This document shows, piece by piece, positions 36,466 through 47,609 of a stretch of 64,000 nucleotides of DNA. A program made the position numbers and the translations under genes. The stretch is from positions 34,534 through 98,533 of the forward strand of contig JADIZG010000064.1 in assembly GCA_016704895.1 (NCBI GenBank). The letters run 5' to 3'. The first letter of the stretch is position 1, and each line of letters starts with the position of its first letter. This stretch comes from Betaproteobacteria bacterium (GTDB taxonomy: Bacteria > Pseudomonadota > Gammaproteobacteria > Burkholderiales > Casimicrobiaceae). The notes under the pieces are model-generated. The model was not told where the DNA came from and did no database searches. It was given only the letters and a program-made list of their open reading frames with translations.

Positions 36466-38175
36466 ATGACTCGACTGCCTCTGCGGATTGCCGCCTTGCT
36501 GGCGTCGTTCGCGCTGGCCCTTGCCGCTCCTGCGTCGCGGGCGGACTCGCTCGCGGCCGTTCCGCCACTCCAGGGCGGTCCGTACGCGGTCGGCTGCTCG
36601 AGCGTCGAGCAGGACTTCTCGCGCGTACCGCCGGGCGAGAACGCCGAGTGGTGGTGGGAGGGCGTTCCGACCGAGGACGGCACGCCGCGCTACCTCACCA
36701 CGCTGCTGTCCACGTCCGCGACGCCGGTGCTGACGATTCCCGTCCCGGACGACAGCGAGCTCTACGGTCCCCATGCCGGAACGTCGGTCCAGGTCGTGAT
36801 CATCGTTTGCTATCCGACCGACGCGGACAATCCGTACGCAGACTATGCGCTGCCGACGGGCAAGTCGGTGCCGCACATGCAGAGGGGCGGCGATCCGCCG
36901 CTCTTCGCCTCGGCGCGCGCGCGCTGGCCGGTGCTGCTCTATTCGCACGGGTACGCGGGCAGCCCGATCTCGGGCGACTACGTGTCCGCGCTCGTGCTGC
37001 TCGCGAGCCACGGGTACGCGGTCGTCGCGCCGTTCCACGGCGATCAGCGGATCGCGAACCTGCGGCTCGAGGACGCGTCCGACCTGCTGAACGCGATCGC
37101 CAATTTCAGCAAGTTCACGGCGATGCAGGCCGTGCGGCCGCTCGCCCTGGCCGCGGCGCTCGACCACGTGCTCGGCAGCCCCGGCTGGAAGGATCGCCTC
37201 GACGCGACGCAGGTCGCCGGGTTCGGCGCGAGCCAGGGCGGCGAGTCGCTGATGCTGATGGCGGGCGCGAAGCTGACGGTGTCGGTCGGGTTGTCGTCGA
37301 AGCAGGTGATGTCCGATCCGCGGCTCAAGGTCATCACGAGCTACGTGCCCTATTTCGGACAGTCGTTCTTTCCCGCCTTCGGACGCGACCAGGGCGGCGT
37401 GGACGACATGCGGCCGGTGCCGGTGCTCGCGATCTCGGGCACCGCCGACACGACGGCCCCGATCGGCACCACCGAGCAGGCGATGCGGCGGCTCGCCCAG
37501 TCCCGCATCCTCGTCGCGCTCGAGGGCGTCGAGCACGGTTTCGACGATGCGTCGCGCGACGACATCTTCACCTGGACGCTCCGGTTCCTGCTGGCGCACT
37601 TGCAGGACGACCGAAGCGCGCGCGCAACGCTGCAGCGCATGGAGCGGGTGGAGGGGGGCGGCGACGATCGCCGGGTCATCGACTACACGGCGCCGGCGCC
37701 GGCGTCGGGTGGCGAGCGCATCGTCGTCGAGTTCCAGAACGACGGGCTCGCGCACTTCTTCTACACGGCCGACGCCGAGGAAGCGGCGATGCTCGACGCC
37801 GGCGTGATCGTGCCCGGCTGGCGGCGCACCGGCTTCGCGTTCAAGGCCTGGGACCGCGACGACGCGAGCGGAGACGCGTCGTGCCGCTACTTCACCAGCC
37901 GCAGCGGCGTCTACTCGCACTTCTACTCGATCTGGGCGCCCGAATGCGCGATCCTCGCCGCCGACCCGCTCTGGCGCTTCGAGGCGCAGGCGTTCCGCGC
38001 CACGCTGCCCACGGCCGAGGACTGCCCGGCGGGGCGCATGCGCGTCACGCGCGTCTACAACCTGATGGACGGCGGCGCGCCCAACCACCGGTTCCTGACG
38101 AGTGCCTCCGAGATCGCGCACATGGTCGACGAGGACTGGCTCGTCGAGGGCAGCGTGTTCTGCACGCCGCCGTAG
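36466..38175 (+). CDS. Exported alpha/beta hydrolase with C-terminal HYF-type repeat domain, copy 2
   Basis: 569 residues. ATG 36466 with GGGGAGG just upstream is preferred to ATG 36436. Signal peptide (IAALLASFALALAAPASRAD). Same plan as copy 1: WPVLLYSHGYAGSPISGDYV, GFGASQGGESLMLMAGA, AISGTADTTAPIG, ALEGVEHGFDD; C-terminal repeats EFQNDGLAHFFYTADAEEA, YSHFYSIWAPECA and NHRFLTSASEI, ending in SVFCTPP, nearly identical to the end of copy 1 (AVFCTPP). A tandem duplication that has diverged along its whole length, implying both copies are under selection. Confidence 0.75.
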   Translation: MTRLPLRIAALLASFALALAAPASRADSLAAVPPLQGGPYAVGCSSVEQDFSRVPPGENAEWWWEGVPTEDGTPRYLTTLLSTSATPVLTIPVPDDSELYGPHAGTSVQVVIIVCYPTDADNPYADYALPTGKSVPHMQRGGDPPLFASARARWPVLLYSHGYAGSPISGDYVSALVLLASHGYAVVAPFHGDQRIANLRLEDASDLLNAIANFSKFTAMQAVRPLALAAALDHVLGSPGWKDRLDATQVAGFGASQGGESLMLMAGAKLTVSVGLSSKQVMSDPRLKVITSYVPYFGQSFFPAFGRDQGGVDDMRPVPVLAISGTADTTAPIGTTEQAMRRLAQSRILVALEGVEHGFDDASRDDIFTWTLRFLLAHLQDDRSARATLQRMERVEGGGDDRRVIDYTAPAPASGGERIVVEFQNDGLAHFFYTADAEEAAMLDAGVIVPGWRRTGFAFKAWDRDDASGDASCRYFTSRSGVYSHFYSIWAPECAILAADPLWRFEAQAFRATLPTAEDCPAGRMRVTRVYNLMDGGAPNHRFLTSASEIAHMVDEDWLVEGSVFCTPP

Positions 38176-38196
38176 AACCGGGGTCGCCCCCCAGGG

Positions 38197-38955
38197 CTAG
38201 CGCGCGAGCCAGCCGCCGTCGACGGCGAGCGTCGTCCCGTGGACGTAGTCGGACGCCGACGACGCCAGGAAGACCACCGCGCCGTCGAGATCGGCCGGCT
38301 CGCCCCAGCGTCCCGCCGGAATGCGGGCGAGGATCTCCGCCGCGCGATGCGGATCGGCGCGCAGCGGTGCGGTGTTGTCGGTGGCCATGTACCCCGGCGC
38401 GATCGCGTTGACGTTGATGCCGCGCGCCGCCCATTCGTTCGCGAGCAGGCGCGTCAGCCCGAGGATGCCGCTCTTCGACGCCGTGTAGGACGCGACGCGC
38501 ACGCCGCCCTGGTAGGAGAGCATCGAGGCGACGTTGACGATCTTGCCGCCCTGGCCCTGCTCGACGAGCCGCCGCGCGACCGCCTGCGCCAGGAAGAACG
38601 CTGCCTTGAGGTTCACGTCGAGGACGTCGTTCCAGTCGTCCGGCGTGAAGTCGAGCGCGTCCGCGCGGCGGATGATTCCGGCGTTGTTCACGAGGACGTC
38701 GACCCCGCCGAGCGCCTCCACGGTGCGCGCCACGATGCGGCCAGGCGCGTCCGGGTCGGCGAGGTCCTCGGCGATCGCGACGAAGCGACGTCCCCGGTCG
38801 CGCACGTCCGAGCCGATCGCCGCGAGATCGCCGGTGGCCACCCCCGCGACGTCCGCCCCCGCGTCGGCGAGCGCGCGCGCCATCGCGGCGCCCAGTCCCC
38901 GGCTCGCCCCGGTGACGATCGCGCGGCGCCCGTCGAGGCGGAAGCTCGCCGCCAC
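38197..38955 (-). CDS. kduD: 2-dehydro-3-deoxy-D-gluconate 5-dehydrogenase
   Basis: 252-residue SDR. It acts after KduI in breakdown of unsaturated uronates from pectin or similar polymers. Nucleotide motif VTGASRGLGAAMARAL, NNAGIIRRADALDF, Ser in NVASMLSYQGG, catalytic YTASK, and GYMATDNTAPLRADPHRAAE, a KduD-type segment. GTG start two bases after the kduI stop, so the pair is one transcript. Confidence 0.9.
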   Translation of the reverse strand: MAASFRLDGRRAIVTGASRGLGAAMARALADAGADVAGVATGDLAAIGSDVRDRGRRFVAIAEDLADPDAPGRIVARTVEALGGVDVLVNNAGIIRRADALDFTPDDWNDVLDVNLKAAFFLAQAVARRLVEQGQGGKIVNVASMLSYQGGVRVASYTASKSGILGLTRLLANEWAARGINVNAIAPGYMATDNTAPLRADPHRAAEILARIPAGRWGEPADLDGAVVFLASSASDYVHGTTLAVDGGWLAR

Positions 38956-38957
38956 GG

Positions 38958-39794
38958 TCAGCGCAGGTCCCCGGGCGAGAGGTGGTCCATGTCGTCGAAC
39001 ACCTGGTTCTCCCCGACCATGCCCCAGATGAACGTGTACGCCTGCGAGCCCACGCCCGAGTGGATCGACCACGAGGGGCTGATGACGGCCTGCTCGTTCC
39101 CGACGACGATGTGGCGCGTCTGGTCCGGCCGGCCCATCAGGTGGAAGACCACCGCGTCCGCCGGCATCGCGAAGTAGAAGTACACCTCCATGCGCCGCTC
39201 GTGCGTGTGGCAGGGGAACGTGTTCCAGACGCTGCCGGGCTCGAGCACGGTCATGCCCATCGTGAGCTGGCAGGACTCGACCACGCCGGGGACGATGAAC
39301 TTGTAGATCGTGCGCCGGTTCGCGGTTGCCGCGCTCCCGATCGTCTGCGGCGACGCTTCCGCGAGCGTGACGCGGCGCGTCGGGCACGCGCGGTGCGCCG
39401 GCGCGCTGTTGAGGTAGAAGCGGGCGGGGGACGCCGGATCGCGGCTGGCGAAGCTCACGTCGCGCGCGCCCATGCCCACGTAGATCGCCTCGCGATGGCC
39501 GACCTCGTGGACCGTGCCGTCGACGCTCACCGTGCCGGCGCCGCCGACGTTGATCGCGCCGAGCTCGCGCCGCTCGAGGAAGCTCGACACTGCGAACGAC
39601 TTCGCGAGCTCGGGCGAGAACCCCACCGGGCGCGACGCGGGAAGCGCGCCGCCCACGATGATCCGGTCGATCTGGCTGTAGGTGAGCGCGAGCTCGTCGG
39701 GCACGAAGATCCGGTCGACGAGGAAGTGGCGGCGCAGGCCCTCGGTGTCGAGGGTGCGGACGTGGTCGCTGTGGATCGGCTGGCGGACATCCAT
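38958..39794 (-). CDS. kduI: 5-keto-4-deoxyuronate isomerase
   Basis: 278 residues, cupin-type zinc enzyme. It converts 5-keto-4-deoxyuronate to 3-deoxy-D-glycero-2,5-hexodiulosonate. Zinc ligands are recognisable in [16 protein letters not shown] (two His and Glu) and [10 protein letters not shown] (His). [15 protein letters not shown] is also typical. No lyase or uronate transporter gene is in the window. A palindromic site at 39855-39871 lies upstream. Confidence 0.94.
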   Translation of the reverse strand: MDVRQPIHSDHVRTLDTEGLRRHFLVDRIFVPDELALTYSQIDRIIVGGALPASRPVGFSPELAKSFAVSSFLERRELGAINVGGAGTVSVDGTVHEVGHREAIYVGMGARDVSFASRDPASPARFYLNSAPAHRACPTRRVTLAEASPQTIGSAATANRRTIYKFIVPGVVESCQLTMGMTVLEPGSVWNTFPCHTHERRMEVYFYFAMPADAVVFHLMGRPDQTRHIVVGNEQAVISPSWSIHSGVGSQAYTFIWGMVGENQVFDDMDHLSPGDLR

Positions 39795-39854
39795 GGGGCG
39801 CGGGCATCGGGAGTCGGGCAGGCGCCCATGCTAGGACGATGAGGTCCAAGGGTC

Positions 39855-39871
39855 AAGTGGCCTGACCAATT
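39855..39871. promoter_or_regulatory. Candidate GntR/FadR-type operator between kduI and the ROK kinase
   Basis: AATTGGTCAGGCCACTT on the minus strand contains TGGTCAGGCCA, close to the TGGT-N3-ACCA pattern of FadR-subfamily (e.g. UxuR-like) sites. It sits in the divergent promoter region of two sugar genes. Confidence 0.35.
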
Positions 39872-39941
39872 GCCCGCGATCGCCCACATCCCGCGACGCT
39901 CGGTAGGTCCCTCGTCGTCCGGTCCGGCAGGCACGCCACGC

Positions 39942-39947
39942 TATCAT
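39942..39947 (+). promoter_or_regulatory. Candidate -10 (TATCAT) for the ROK kinase
   Basis: TATCAT with a six-base spacer (CGCGCG) to the ATG at 39954. Confidence 0.4.
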
Positions 39948-39953
39948 CGCGCG

Positions 39954-40910
39954 ATGGCGGCAGCGCAACGCGACGCATCGCGCGACCACGGCGGATTCCG
40001 GATCGGCGTCGACCTCGGCGGCACGAAGATCGAGGTGCTGGCGATCGACCGGGAGGGCCGTGAGCGCCACCGGCAGCGCGTGCCCACGCCGCAGGGCGAC
40101 TACGAAGCGACGATCGACGCGATCGCGGGTCTGGTCGCTGCGGCGGAGTCGGAACTCGGCGAGCGCGCGAGCGTCGGCGTCGGCACGCCCGGATCGATCT
40201 CGCGGGCCACCGGGCACCTGCGCGGCGCGAACTCGGTGTGCCTGAACGGCCGCCCGATCCGCGAGGACCTCTCGCGACGCCTCGGGCGCGACGTGCGCAT
40301 CACCAACGACGCGAACTGCTTCGCGCTGTCCGAGGCGGCCGACGGCGCGGGCGCGGGCGCCGACGTCGTCTTCGGCGTGATCCTCGGCACCGGCGTCGGC
40401 GGGGGCATCGTCGTGCACGGCCGGGTGCTCGACGGTCCGAACGGCATCGCCGGCGAATGGGGCCACAACCCGCTCCCCTGGCCCCGGGACGACGAGCGCC
40501 CGGGCGCGGCCTGCTTCTGCGGGAAGCTCGGCTGCATCGAGACGTTCCTGTCGGGGCCGGGCCTGGCCCGCGACCATCGGCGCGCCACCGGATCCGACCT
40601 CGCTCCCAGGGAGATCATCGAGGGCGTGAACGCGGGCGATGCTGCCTGCGAGGCGGCGCTCGCCCGCTACGAGGAACGCCTCGCCCGCGCGCTCGCCCAC
40701 GTGATCAACCTGCTCGACCCCGACGTCGTCGTGCTGGGCGGCGGACTGTCGAACGTCGACCGCCTCTACGCGACCGTCCCCCGGCTCTGGGGGGACTGGG
40801 TGTTCTCGGACCGCGTCGACACGCGGCTCGTCCGGAACCGGCACGGCGACTCGAGCGGGGTCCGGGGCGCGGCGTGGCTGTGGCCCGCAGCAGGCGCGGG
40901 GCCGGGATAG
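39954..40910 (+). CDS. ROK-family sugar kinase (fructokinase-like)
   Basis: 318 residues. ATP-binding GVDLGGTKIEVLAIDREG, VGVGTPGSISRATG, catalytic Asp in RITNDANCFALSEAADG, GVILGTGVGGGIVV, and the ROK zinc motif GHNPLPW followed by CFCGKLGCIETFLSGPGL. The pattern resembles Mak-type fructokinases, but other hexoses are possible. Divergent from kduI. Starts right after a -10-like element, with no leader. Confidence 0.9.
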   Translation: MAAAQRDASRDHGGFRIGVDLGGTKIEVLAIDREGRERHRQRVPTPQGDYEATIDAIAGLVAAAESELGERASVGVGTPGSISRATGHLRGANSVCLNGRPIREDLSRRLGRDVRITNDANCFALSEAADGAGAGADVVFGVILGTGVGGGIVVHGRVLDGPNGIAGEWGHNPLPWPRDDERPGAACFCGKLGCIETFLSGPGLARDHRRATGSDLAPREIIEGVNAGDAACEAALARYEERLARALAHVINLLDPDVVVLGGGLSNVDRLYATVPRLWGDWVFSDRVDTRLVRNRHGDSSGVRGAAWLWPAAGAGPG

Positions 40911-40989
40911 CAGGGGGCACCGAATCGGCGCCCGTCCGGGCCGATACCGACAGCGGTGGAGATCGACCTCCTTCCCCGCCTTCCGCGCC

Positions 40990-41057
<68 letters not shown>

Positions 41058-41090
41058 CCGGGCGGGGGGGGCCTCGTCCTGCGGCGGCGG

Positions 41091-42747
41091 CTACCATCCC
41101 GGTAGACCCGGGCCGCCGCCGCCCTCCGGCGTCACCCAGCGGATGTTCTGGCGCGGGTCCTTGATGTCGCAGGTCTTGCAGTGCACGCAGTTCTGCGCGT
41201 TGATCTGCAGCCGCCTGCCGCTTCCGCGCTCGTCCGCGACGTATTCGTAGACGCCCGCCGGGCAGTAGCGCTGCTCGGGACCGTCGTAGAGGGCGAGGTT
41301 CACGGCCACCGGCACGCCCGCGTCGCGCAGCGTCAGGTGCGACGGCTGGTTCTCTTCGTGGTTCGTGTTCGACAGGAACACCGACGAGAGCTTGTCGAAC
41401 GTGAGCGTGCCGTCGTATTTCGGATAGTCGATGCGCGGCATCTGGCGGCGGGCTTCAGCGTCTCGCTGTCGGGCTTGCCGTGGCGCAGCGTCCAGGGAAC
41501 GAGCGCGCCCAGGCCCAGGTCGTTCATCCACATGTGGAAGCCGCCGTGGATCGTGCCCGCCCACATGCCCCATTTGAGACCGGGCTTCACGTTGCGCACC
41601 TTCCACAGGTCCGCGTAGACCCACGACGTCCTCCAGCTCGCGTCGTAGTCGTCCAGCGCATCGTGCGCGCGGCCGGTGCCCAGCGCCGCGAACGCGGCCT
41701 CGGCGGCGAGCATCCCGGTCTTCATCGCGTTGTGCGATCCCTTGATGCGCGGGACGTTGAGAAACCCCGCAGCGCAGCCGACGAGCGCGCCGCCGGGGAA
41801 GGCGAGCTTCGGAACCGACTGGAGCCCGCCCTCGTTGATCGCGCGCGCGCCGTACGCGAGGCGCTTGCCGCCGGCGAACGTGTCGCGGATCGCCGGGTGC
41901 GTCTTGAAGCGCTGGAACTCGTCGTAGGGCGACAGGTGCGGGTTCTCGTAGTTGAGGTGCACGACGAACCCGACGGCGACGAGGTTCTCGCCGTAGTGGT
42001 ACAGGAACGATCCGCCGCCGGTGCGGGAGTCGAGCGGCCAGCCCTGGCTGTGCACGACGAGTCCCTTGCGGTGGCGCGACGGCTCGACCTGCCAGAGTTC
42101 CTTGAGGCCGATGCCGTACTTCTGCGGGTCGACGCCGTCGCGCAGGTTGAAGCGCTTCATCAGCTCCTGCGACAGCGAGCCGCGGCAGCCTTCGGCGAAC
42201 AGCGTGTACTTCGCGCGGAGCTCCATGCCCGGCTGGTAGTCGGGCTTGTGCGAGCCGTCCTTCGCGATGCCCACGTCGCCGGTCGCGACGCCGGCGACCG
42301 CGCCGCGCTCGTCGAACAGCACCTCGGCGGCGGCGAATCCCGGGTAGATCTCGACACCGAGCGCTTCCGCCTGCGTCCCCAGCCAGCGGCACACGTTGCC
42401 CAGGCTGGCGATGTAGTTGCCGTGGTTGTCCATCAGCCGCGGCAGGAGCGCGTTCGGGATCCGGTACGCCTTGTCCGTGGTCAGGACCATGAACCGGTCC
42501 TCGGTCACCGGCGTGTCGAGCGGCGCGCCTTGCGCCTGCCAGTCGGGGATGAGCTCGGAGAGTCCCTTCGGATCGATCACCGCGCCCGACAGGATGTGGG
42601 CGCCGATCTCGGCGCCTTTCTCCAGCAGGCACACCGACACCTCGCGGTGCTCGCTGGCGGCGAGCTGCTTCAGCCGGATCGCCGCCGCGAGACCCGAGGG
42701 CCCGCCGCCGACGATCACCACGTCGTAGTCCATCGATTCGCGCGTCA
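41091..42747 (-). CDS. Electron transfer flavoprotein-ubiquinone oxidoreductase (frameshifted)
   Basis: About 550 residues. Membrane-associated FAD/4Fe-4S enzyme passing electrons from ETF to ubiquinone. FAD site [90 protein letters not shown] one-base loss near 41445-41452 is repaired to [20 protein letters not shown]. The C-terminus has the ferredoxin cysteines CPAGVYEY and [13 protein letters not shown] and ends [18 protein letters not shown] 42747 with GAGG upstream. With etfB/etfA and the dehydrogenase at 32874 it forms a complete electron route. Confidence 0.94.
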
Positions 42748-42825
42748 TGGAGCCTCGTTCGGGTCGGCGGGTCGGCACGGGCACGGCCGGAGGGCGGCCC
42801 GCGAGCGATATCGGATCGTTCGCGA

Positions 42826-42833
42826 ATTATAAT
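42826..42833. promoter_or_regulatory. Shared divergent -10 region, ETF-QO / thioesterase
   Basis: ATTATAAT reads as TATAAT on both strands (plus 42828-42833, minus 42831-42826), about midway between the two divergent starts. Confidence 0.45.
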
Positions 42834-42910
42834 GGTCGTCCGGGCGGCTACCGCGCGCATCGCCGTGGCGAATCGCCGCCGCGCGTTTCCAGCCCCGACC
42901 CGAACCGCCG

Positions 42911-43327
42911 ATGAAAGCCCACCGCGTCCTCGTCCACACGTCGATCCAGCCGGTCCGCTGGGGCGACATGGACGCGCTCGGCCACGTCAACAACACCGTC
43001 TATTTCCGCTACATGGAGCAGGCGCGCATCGAGTGGCTCTACGCGCTGGCGCAGGAGGGCGTCGGCTACCTGTCCGGGACCGGGCCGGTGATCGTCAACG
43101 CGAGCTGCACGTTCATGGTCCCGATCGTCTATCCGGGCGACGTCGAGGTGCGGATGTACCTCGCGGAGGCGGGGCGCTCGTCGATCGGCAGCCACTACGA
43201 GCTCGACTGCGCCGGCAAGCGGATGGCCGAGGGCGACGCGAAGATCGTCTGGATCGACCTCGCGAGCGGCAGGTCGGTGCCGCTGCCGGATCAGGTGCGC
43301 GCGAAGCTGGACGACGCGGGCCGCTGA
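42911..43327 (+). CDS. YbgC / 4-hydroxybenzoyl-CoA thioesterase-like acyl-CoA thioesterase
   Basis: 138 residues, hotdog fold. [20 protein letters not shown] has the family Asp and the H-V-N-N motif, and it continues to the strand [20 protein letters not shown]. It probably hydrolyses an acyl-CoA in the cytoplasm. It is followed 11 bp later by acetoacetyl-CoA synthetase, suggesting joint control. Confidence 0.88.
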   Translation: MKAHRVLVHTSIQPVRWGDMDALGHVNNTVYFRYMEQARIEWLYALAQEGVGYLSGTGPVIVNASCTFMVPIVYPGDVEVRMYLAEAGRSSIGSHYELDCAGKRMAEGDAKIVWIDLASGRSVPLPDQVRAKLDDAGR

Positions 43328-43338
43328 AGGAGCATCGC

Positions 43339-45329
<1,991 letters not shown>

Positions 45330-45339
45330 CGGGCCGCGC

Positions 45340-46302
45340 GTGAACCTGCTCGCGATCCTCGCGGCCCTGGGCCTCGAGCAGTGGCACGCGCCCGCGTGGC
45401 GCGTGTCGATCGAGCGGGCGTTCGTCCGGCAGGCGCGGGCGCTGGAGCGCAAGTTCAACGGCGGGACCGCCGGGCAGGGCGCGATCGCGGCCGGGATCGC
45501 GGTCGTCCCGGTGACGGCCGCGGCGACCGCGATCTGGTGGGCGCTCGACGCGGTGAATCCGTTCGCGGGGCTCGCGTTCAACGCGCTGGTCCTCTACGTG
45601 CTGATGGGATTCCGCCGCTTCAGCCACGCGGTGTCGGCCATCGTCGCCGCGTTCAAGGAGGGCGATCTCGTGGCGGCCCGGCGCGCGCTGGGCAGCTGGC
45701 GCGGACGCGTGTCGTCCGAGCTCGGGTCCGGCGACGTCGCGCGGATCGCGATCGAGCGTGGCTTGGTCGAGGCCTACCGGCAGGTCTTCGCGGTGCTGTT
45801 CTGGTTCGTGGTGCTGCCGGGGCCTGCCGGCGCGGTGCTCTACCGAGCCGTGGCGCGGCTCGCGCAGGAGTGGTCCGAGGCGCCGCGAGGCGAGGACCTG
45901 ACGCCGCTCGACCGCGAGCGCGAGGCCTTCGGCATGCCGGTGCGGCGGCTGCTCGCGCTGCTCGACTGGATACCGGTGCGACTGACGGCGATCGCGTTCG
46001 CCGCGGTCGGCGACTTCGAGGACGCGGTCGCGAGCTGGCGCACGCAGGCGGCAGGCTGGGCGCGCGAGGAAGGCGGCAAGGCGATGGGGATCGTGCTCGC
46101 GAGCGGCGCCGGGGCGCTCGGCGTCGTCCTCGGCGGACCGCTGCCGTCGCCCGCGGGAGCCCCCGACTGGCGCCCCGAACTGGGCACCGGCGATCCGGTC
46201 GAGCCCGAGGTGCTGCCCTCCGCGGTCGGCCTCGTCTGGCGCGCGCTCGTGCTGTGGCTCGTCGTCATCCTGTTGGTGACGCTCGCGAACCTGCTCCCGT
46301 AG
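45340..46302 (+). CDS. CobD/CbiB-family membrane protein
   Basis: 320 residues, GTG start 10 bp after the synthetase. Several membrane helices ([57 protein letters not shown]). Motifs like [32 protein letters not shown] and [15 protein letters not shown] match CobD-like proteins. Betaproteobacterial members next to rsgA form a divergent group; no cobalamin gene is here, so a cobinamide-synthesis role is uncertain. Confidence 0.8.
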   Translation: MNLLAILAALGLEQWHAPAWRVSIERAFVRQARALERKFNGGTAGQGAIAAGIAVVPVTAAATAIWWALDAVNPFAGLAFNALVLYVLMGFRRFSHAVSAIVAAFKEGDLVAARRALGSWRGRVSSELGSGDVARIAIERGLVEAYRQVFAVLFWFVVLPGPAGAVLYRAVARLAQEWSEAPRGEDLTPLDREREAFGMPVRRLLALLDWIPVRLTAIAFAAVGDFEDAVASWRTQAAGWAREEGGKAMGIVLASGAGALGVVLGGPLPSPAGAPDWRPELGTGDPVEPEVLPSAVGLVWRALVLWLVVILLVTLANLLP

Positions 46303-46307
46303 GCGGC

Positions 46308-46326
46308 GTCAGACACGGTGTCTGAC
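46308..46326. repeat. Perfect palindrome GTCAGACAC-G-GTGTCTGAC
   Basis: Nine-base arms around a single G, followed by ACCGG, in the gap between convergent CobD-like and rsgA genes. It resembles the GTGTCTGACACC elements dispersed in many betaproteobacteria. It may also act as a bidirectional hairpin. Confidence 0.5.
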
Positions 46327-46345
46327 ACCGGGGTTGCGCGGTGCG

Positions 46346-47239
46346 TCACCTGGATTTGTCGCGCGCCGCCTCGCCCTCCCGCCGCAGCGCGTGCAGCAGG
46401 GCGAGTCGCTGCGGGGCGACGCGGCCGTCGTCGACGGCGTCGCGCACCGCGCACCCCGGCTCGCGATCGTGGCGGCAGTCGCGGAAGCGGCAGCGCCCGA
46501 GGAGGGGCCGCATCTCGACGAACGCCTCCGGCAGCATCGCGGGATCGGCGTGCGCGATGCCGAACACCTTCATGCCCGGCGAGTCGACGATCCAGCCGCC
46601 GGCGTCGCCCGGCAGCATGAAGAGCGCCGTCTCGGTCGTCGTGTGCCGGCCGCTGCCCAGCGCGTCGGACACGTCGCCGATGCGCGCGCGCGCGTGCGGG
46701 CAGAGCGCGTTCAGGATCGTCGACTTGCCCATGCCGGACTGGCCGATCAGCACGCTGCGCTCGCCCGCGACGATCCCGGCGAGCGATCCCGCGGAGCGCG
46801 TCGCCTCGCACTCGACGACCGGGTAGCCGAGCGAGCGGTATTGCGCGAGCCTCGCCACGAGCGCGGGGAACCCCGGCAGGTCGGCCTTGTTCGCGACGAG
46901 CACGAAGCGGCAGCGCTCCAGCTCGGCGGCGACGATCCACCGGTTGAGCAGGTTCTCGTCGACCGCGATGTCCGGCGCGACGACGCCGACAACCTGCGTG
47001 ACGTTCGCGGCGAGCACTTTTTCGCGGAACGCATCCGACCTGTACAGGAGCGAGGTGCGCGGCTCGACCTTCTCGATCGCGCCGCCGCCCGCGATGCGCG
47101 CGACCTGCACGCGATCGCCGCAGGCGACGACCGTGCGGCGGCCCTTCAGCACGCACTCGAGCGTGCCGCCCGCGTCCAGCAGCACCGAGTAGTGGCGGCG
47201 CCAGGCGGCGACGACCAGTCCGGCCTCGCGGGGCGTCAC
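46346..47239 (-). CDS. rsgA: Ribosome small-subunit GTPase RsgA
   Basis: 297 residues. Late 30S assembly factor. OB-fold start (VVAAWRRHYSVLLDAGGTLE), circularly permuted GTPase motifs in order: VLVANKADL (G4), GQSGMGKSTILNAL (G1), TTTETALFML and DSPGMKVFGI (G3). The zinc knuckle CRFRDCRHDREPGC ends the protein. GTG 47239 overlaps the stop of the pterin dehydratase gene, so the pair is probably coupled. Confidence 0.95.
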   Translation of the reverse strand: MTPREAGLVVAAWRRHYSVLLDAGGTLECVLKGRRTVVACGDRVQVARIAGGGAIEKVEPRTSLLYRSDAFREKVLAANVTQVVGVVAPDIAVDENLLNRWIVAAELERCRFVLVANKADLPGFPALVARLAQYRSLGYPVVECEATRSAGSLAGIVAGERSVLIGQSGMGKSTILNALCPHARARIGDVSDALGSGRHTTTETALFMLPGDAGGWIVDSPGMKVFGIAHADPAMLPEAFVEMRPLLGRCRFRDCRHDREPGCAVRDAVDDGRVAPQRLALLHALRREGEAARDKSR

Positions 47240-47609
47240 CCGGTTCCCTCCGCGGCGCCGCCTGGTCGGGCGAGCGCGTCCGTGCGTGCGGCGCACGCGA
47301 GGTCGTTCTGCGTGATCCCGTCCGCGTCGTGCGTCCGCCAGGCCACCGTGCACCGGCCCCAAGCGACGCCGAGCTCCGGATGGTGGTCGACGCGGTCGGC
47401 CATCCCGGCCACCGCGTTCACGAACGCCATCGTCGCGCGCCAGTCCGCGAAGCGGTAGGCCTTGCGCAGCGCACCGTCGTCGACGGACCACCGGGCAAGG
47501 CGGCGAGTGCCGCGACGACGGTGTCGGGCGCAAGCTTCGCCGCGCCGGCGCGGACCTCGAGCGCGGCGAGCGCCGCAGTCGTCGGTGCCGCGGCCGGCCC
47601 CGGCCTCAT
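47236..47609 (-). CDS. Pterin-4a-carbinolamine dehydratase (frameshifted)
   Basis: About 124 residues. The N-terminal part APDTVVAALAALPG is joined, after removing one G near 47497, to WSVDDGALRKAYRFADWRAT. The conserved VDHHPELGVAWGRCTVAWRT then follows, with the active-site His pair. It dehydrates 4a-hydroxytetrahydropterin, or acts as the DCoH fold. ATG overlaps the M48 peptidase stop (ATGA) and its own TGA overlaps rsgA, a three-gene coupled unit. Confidence 0.88.
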
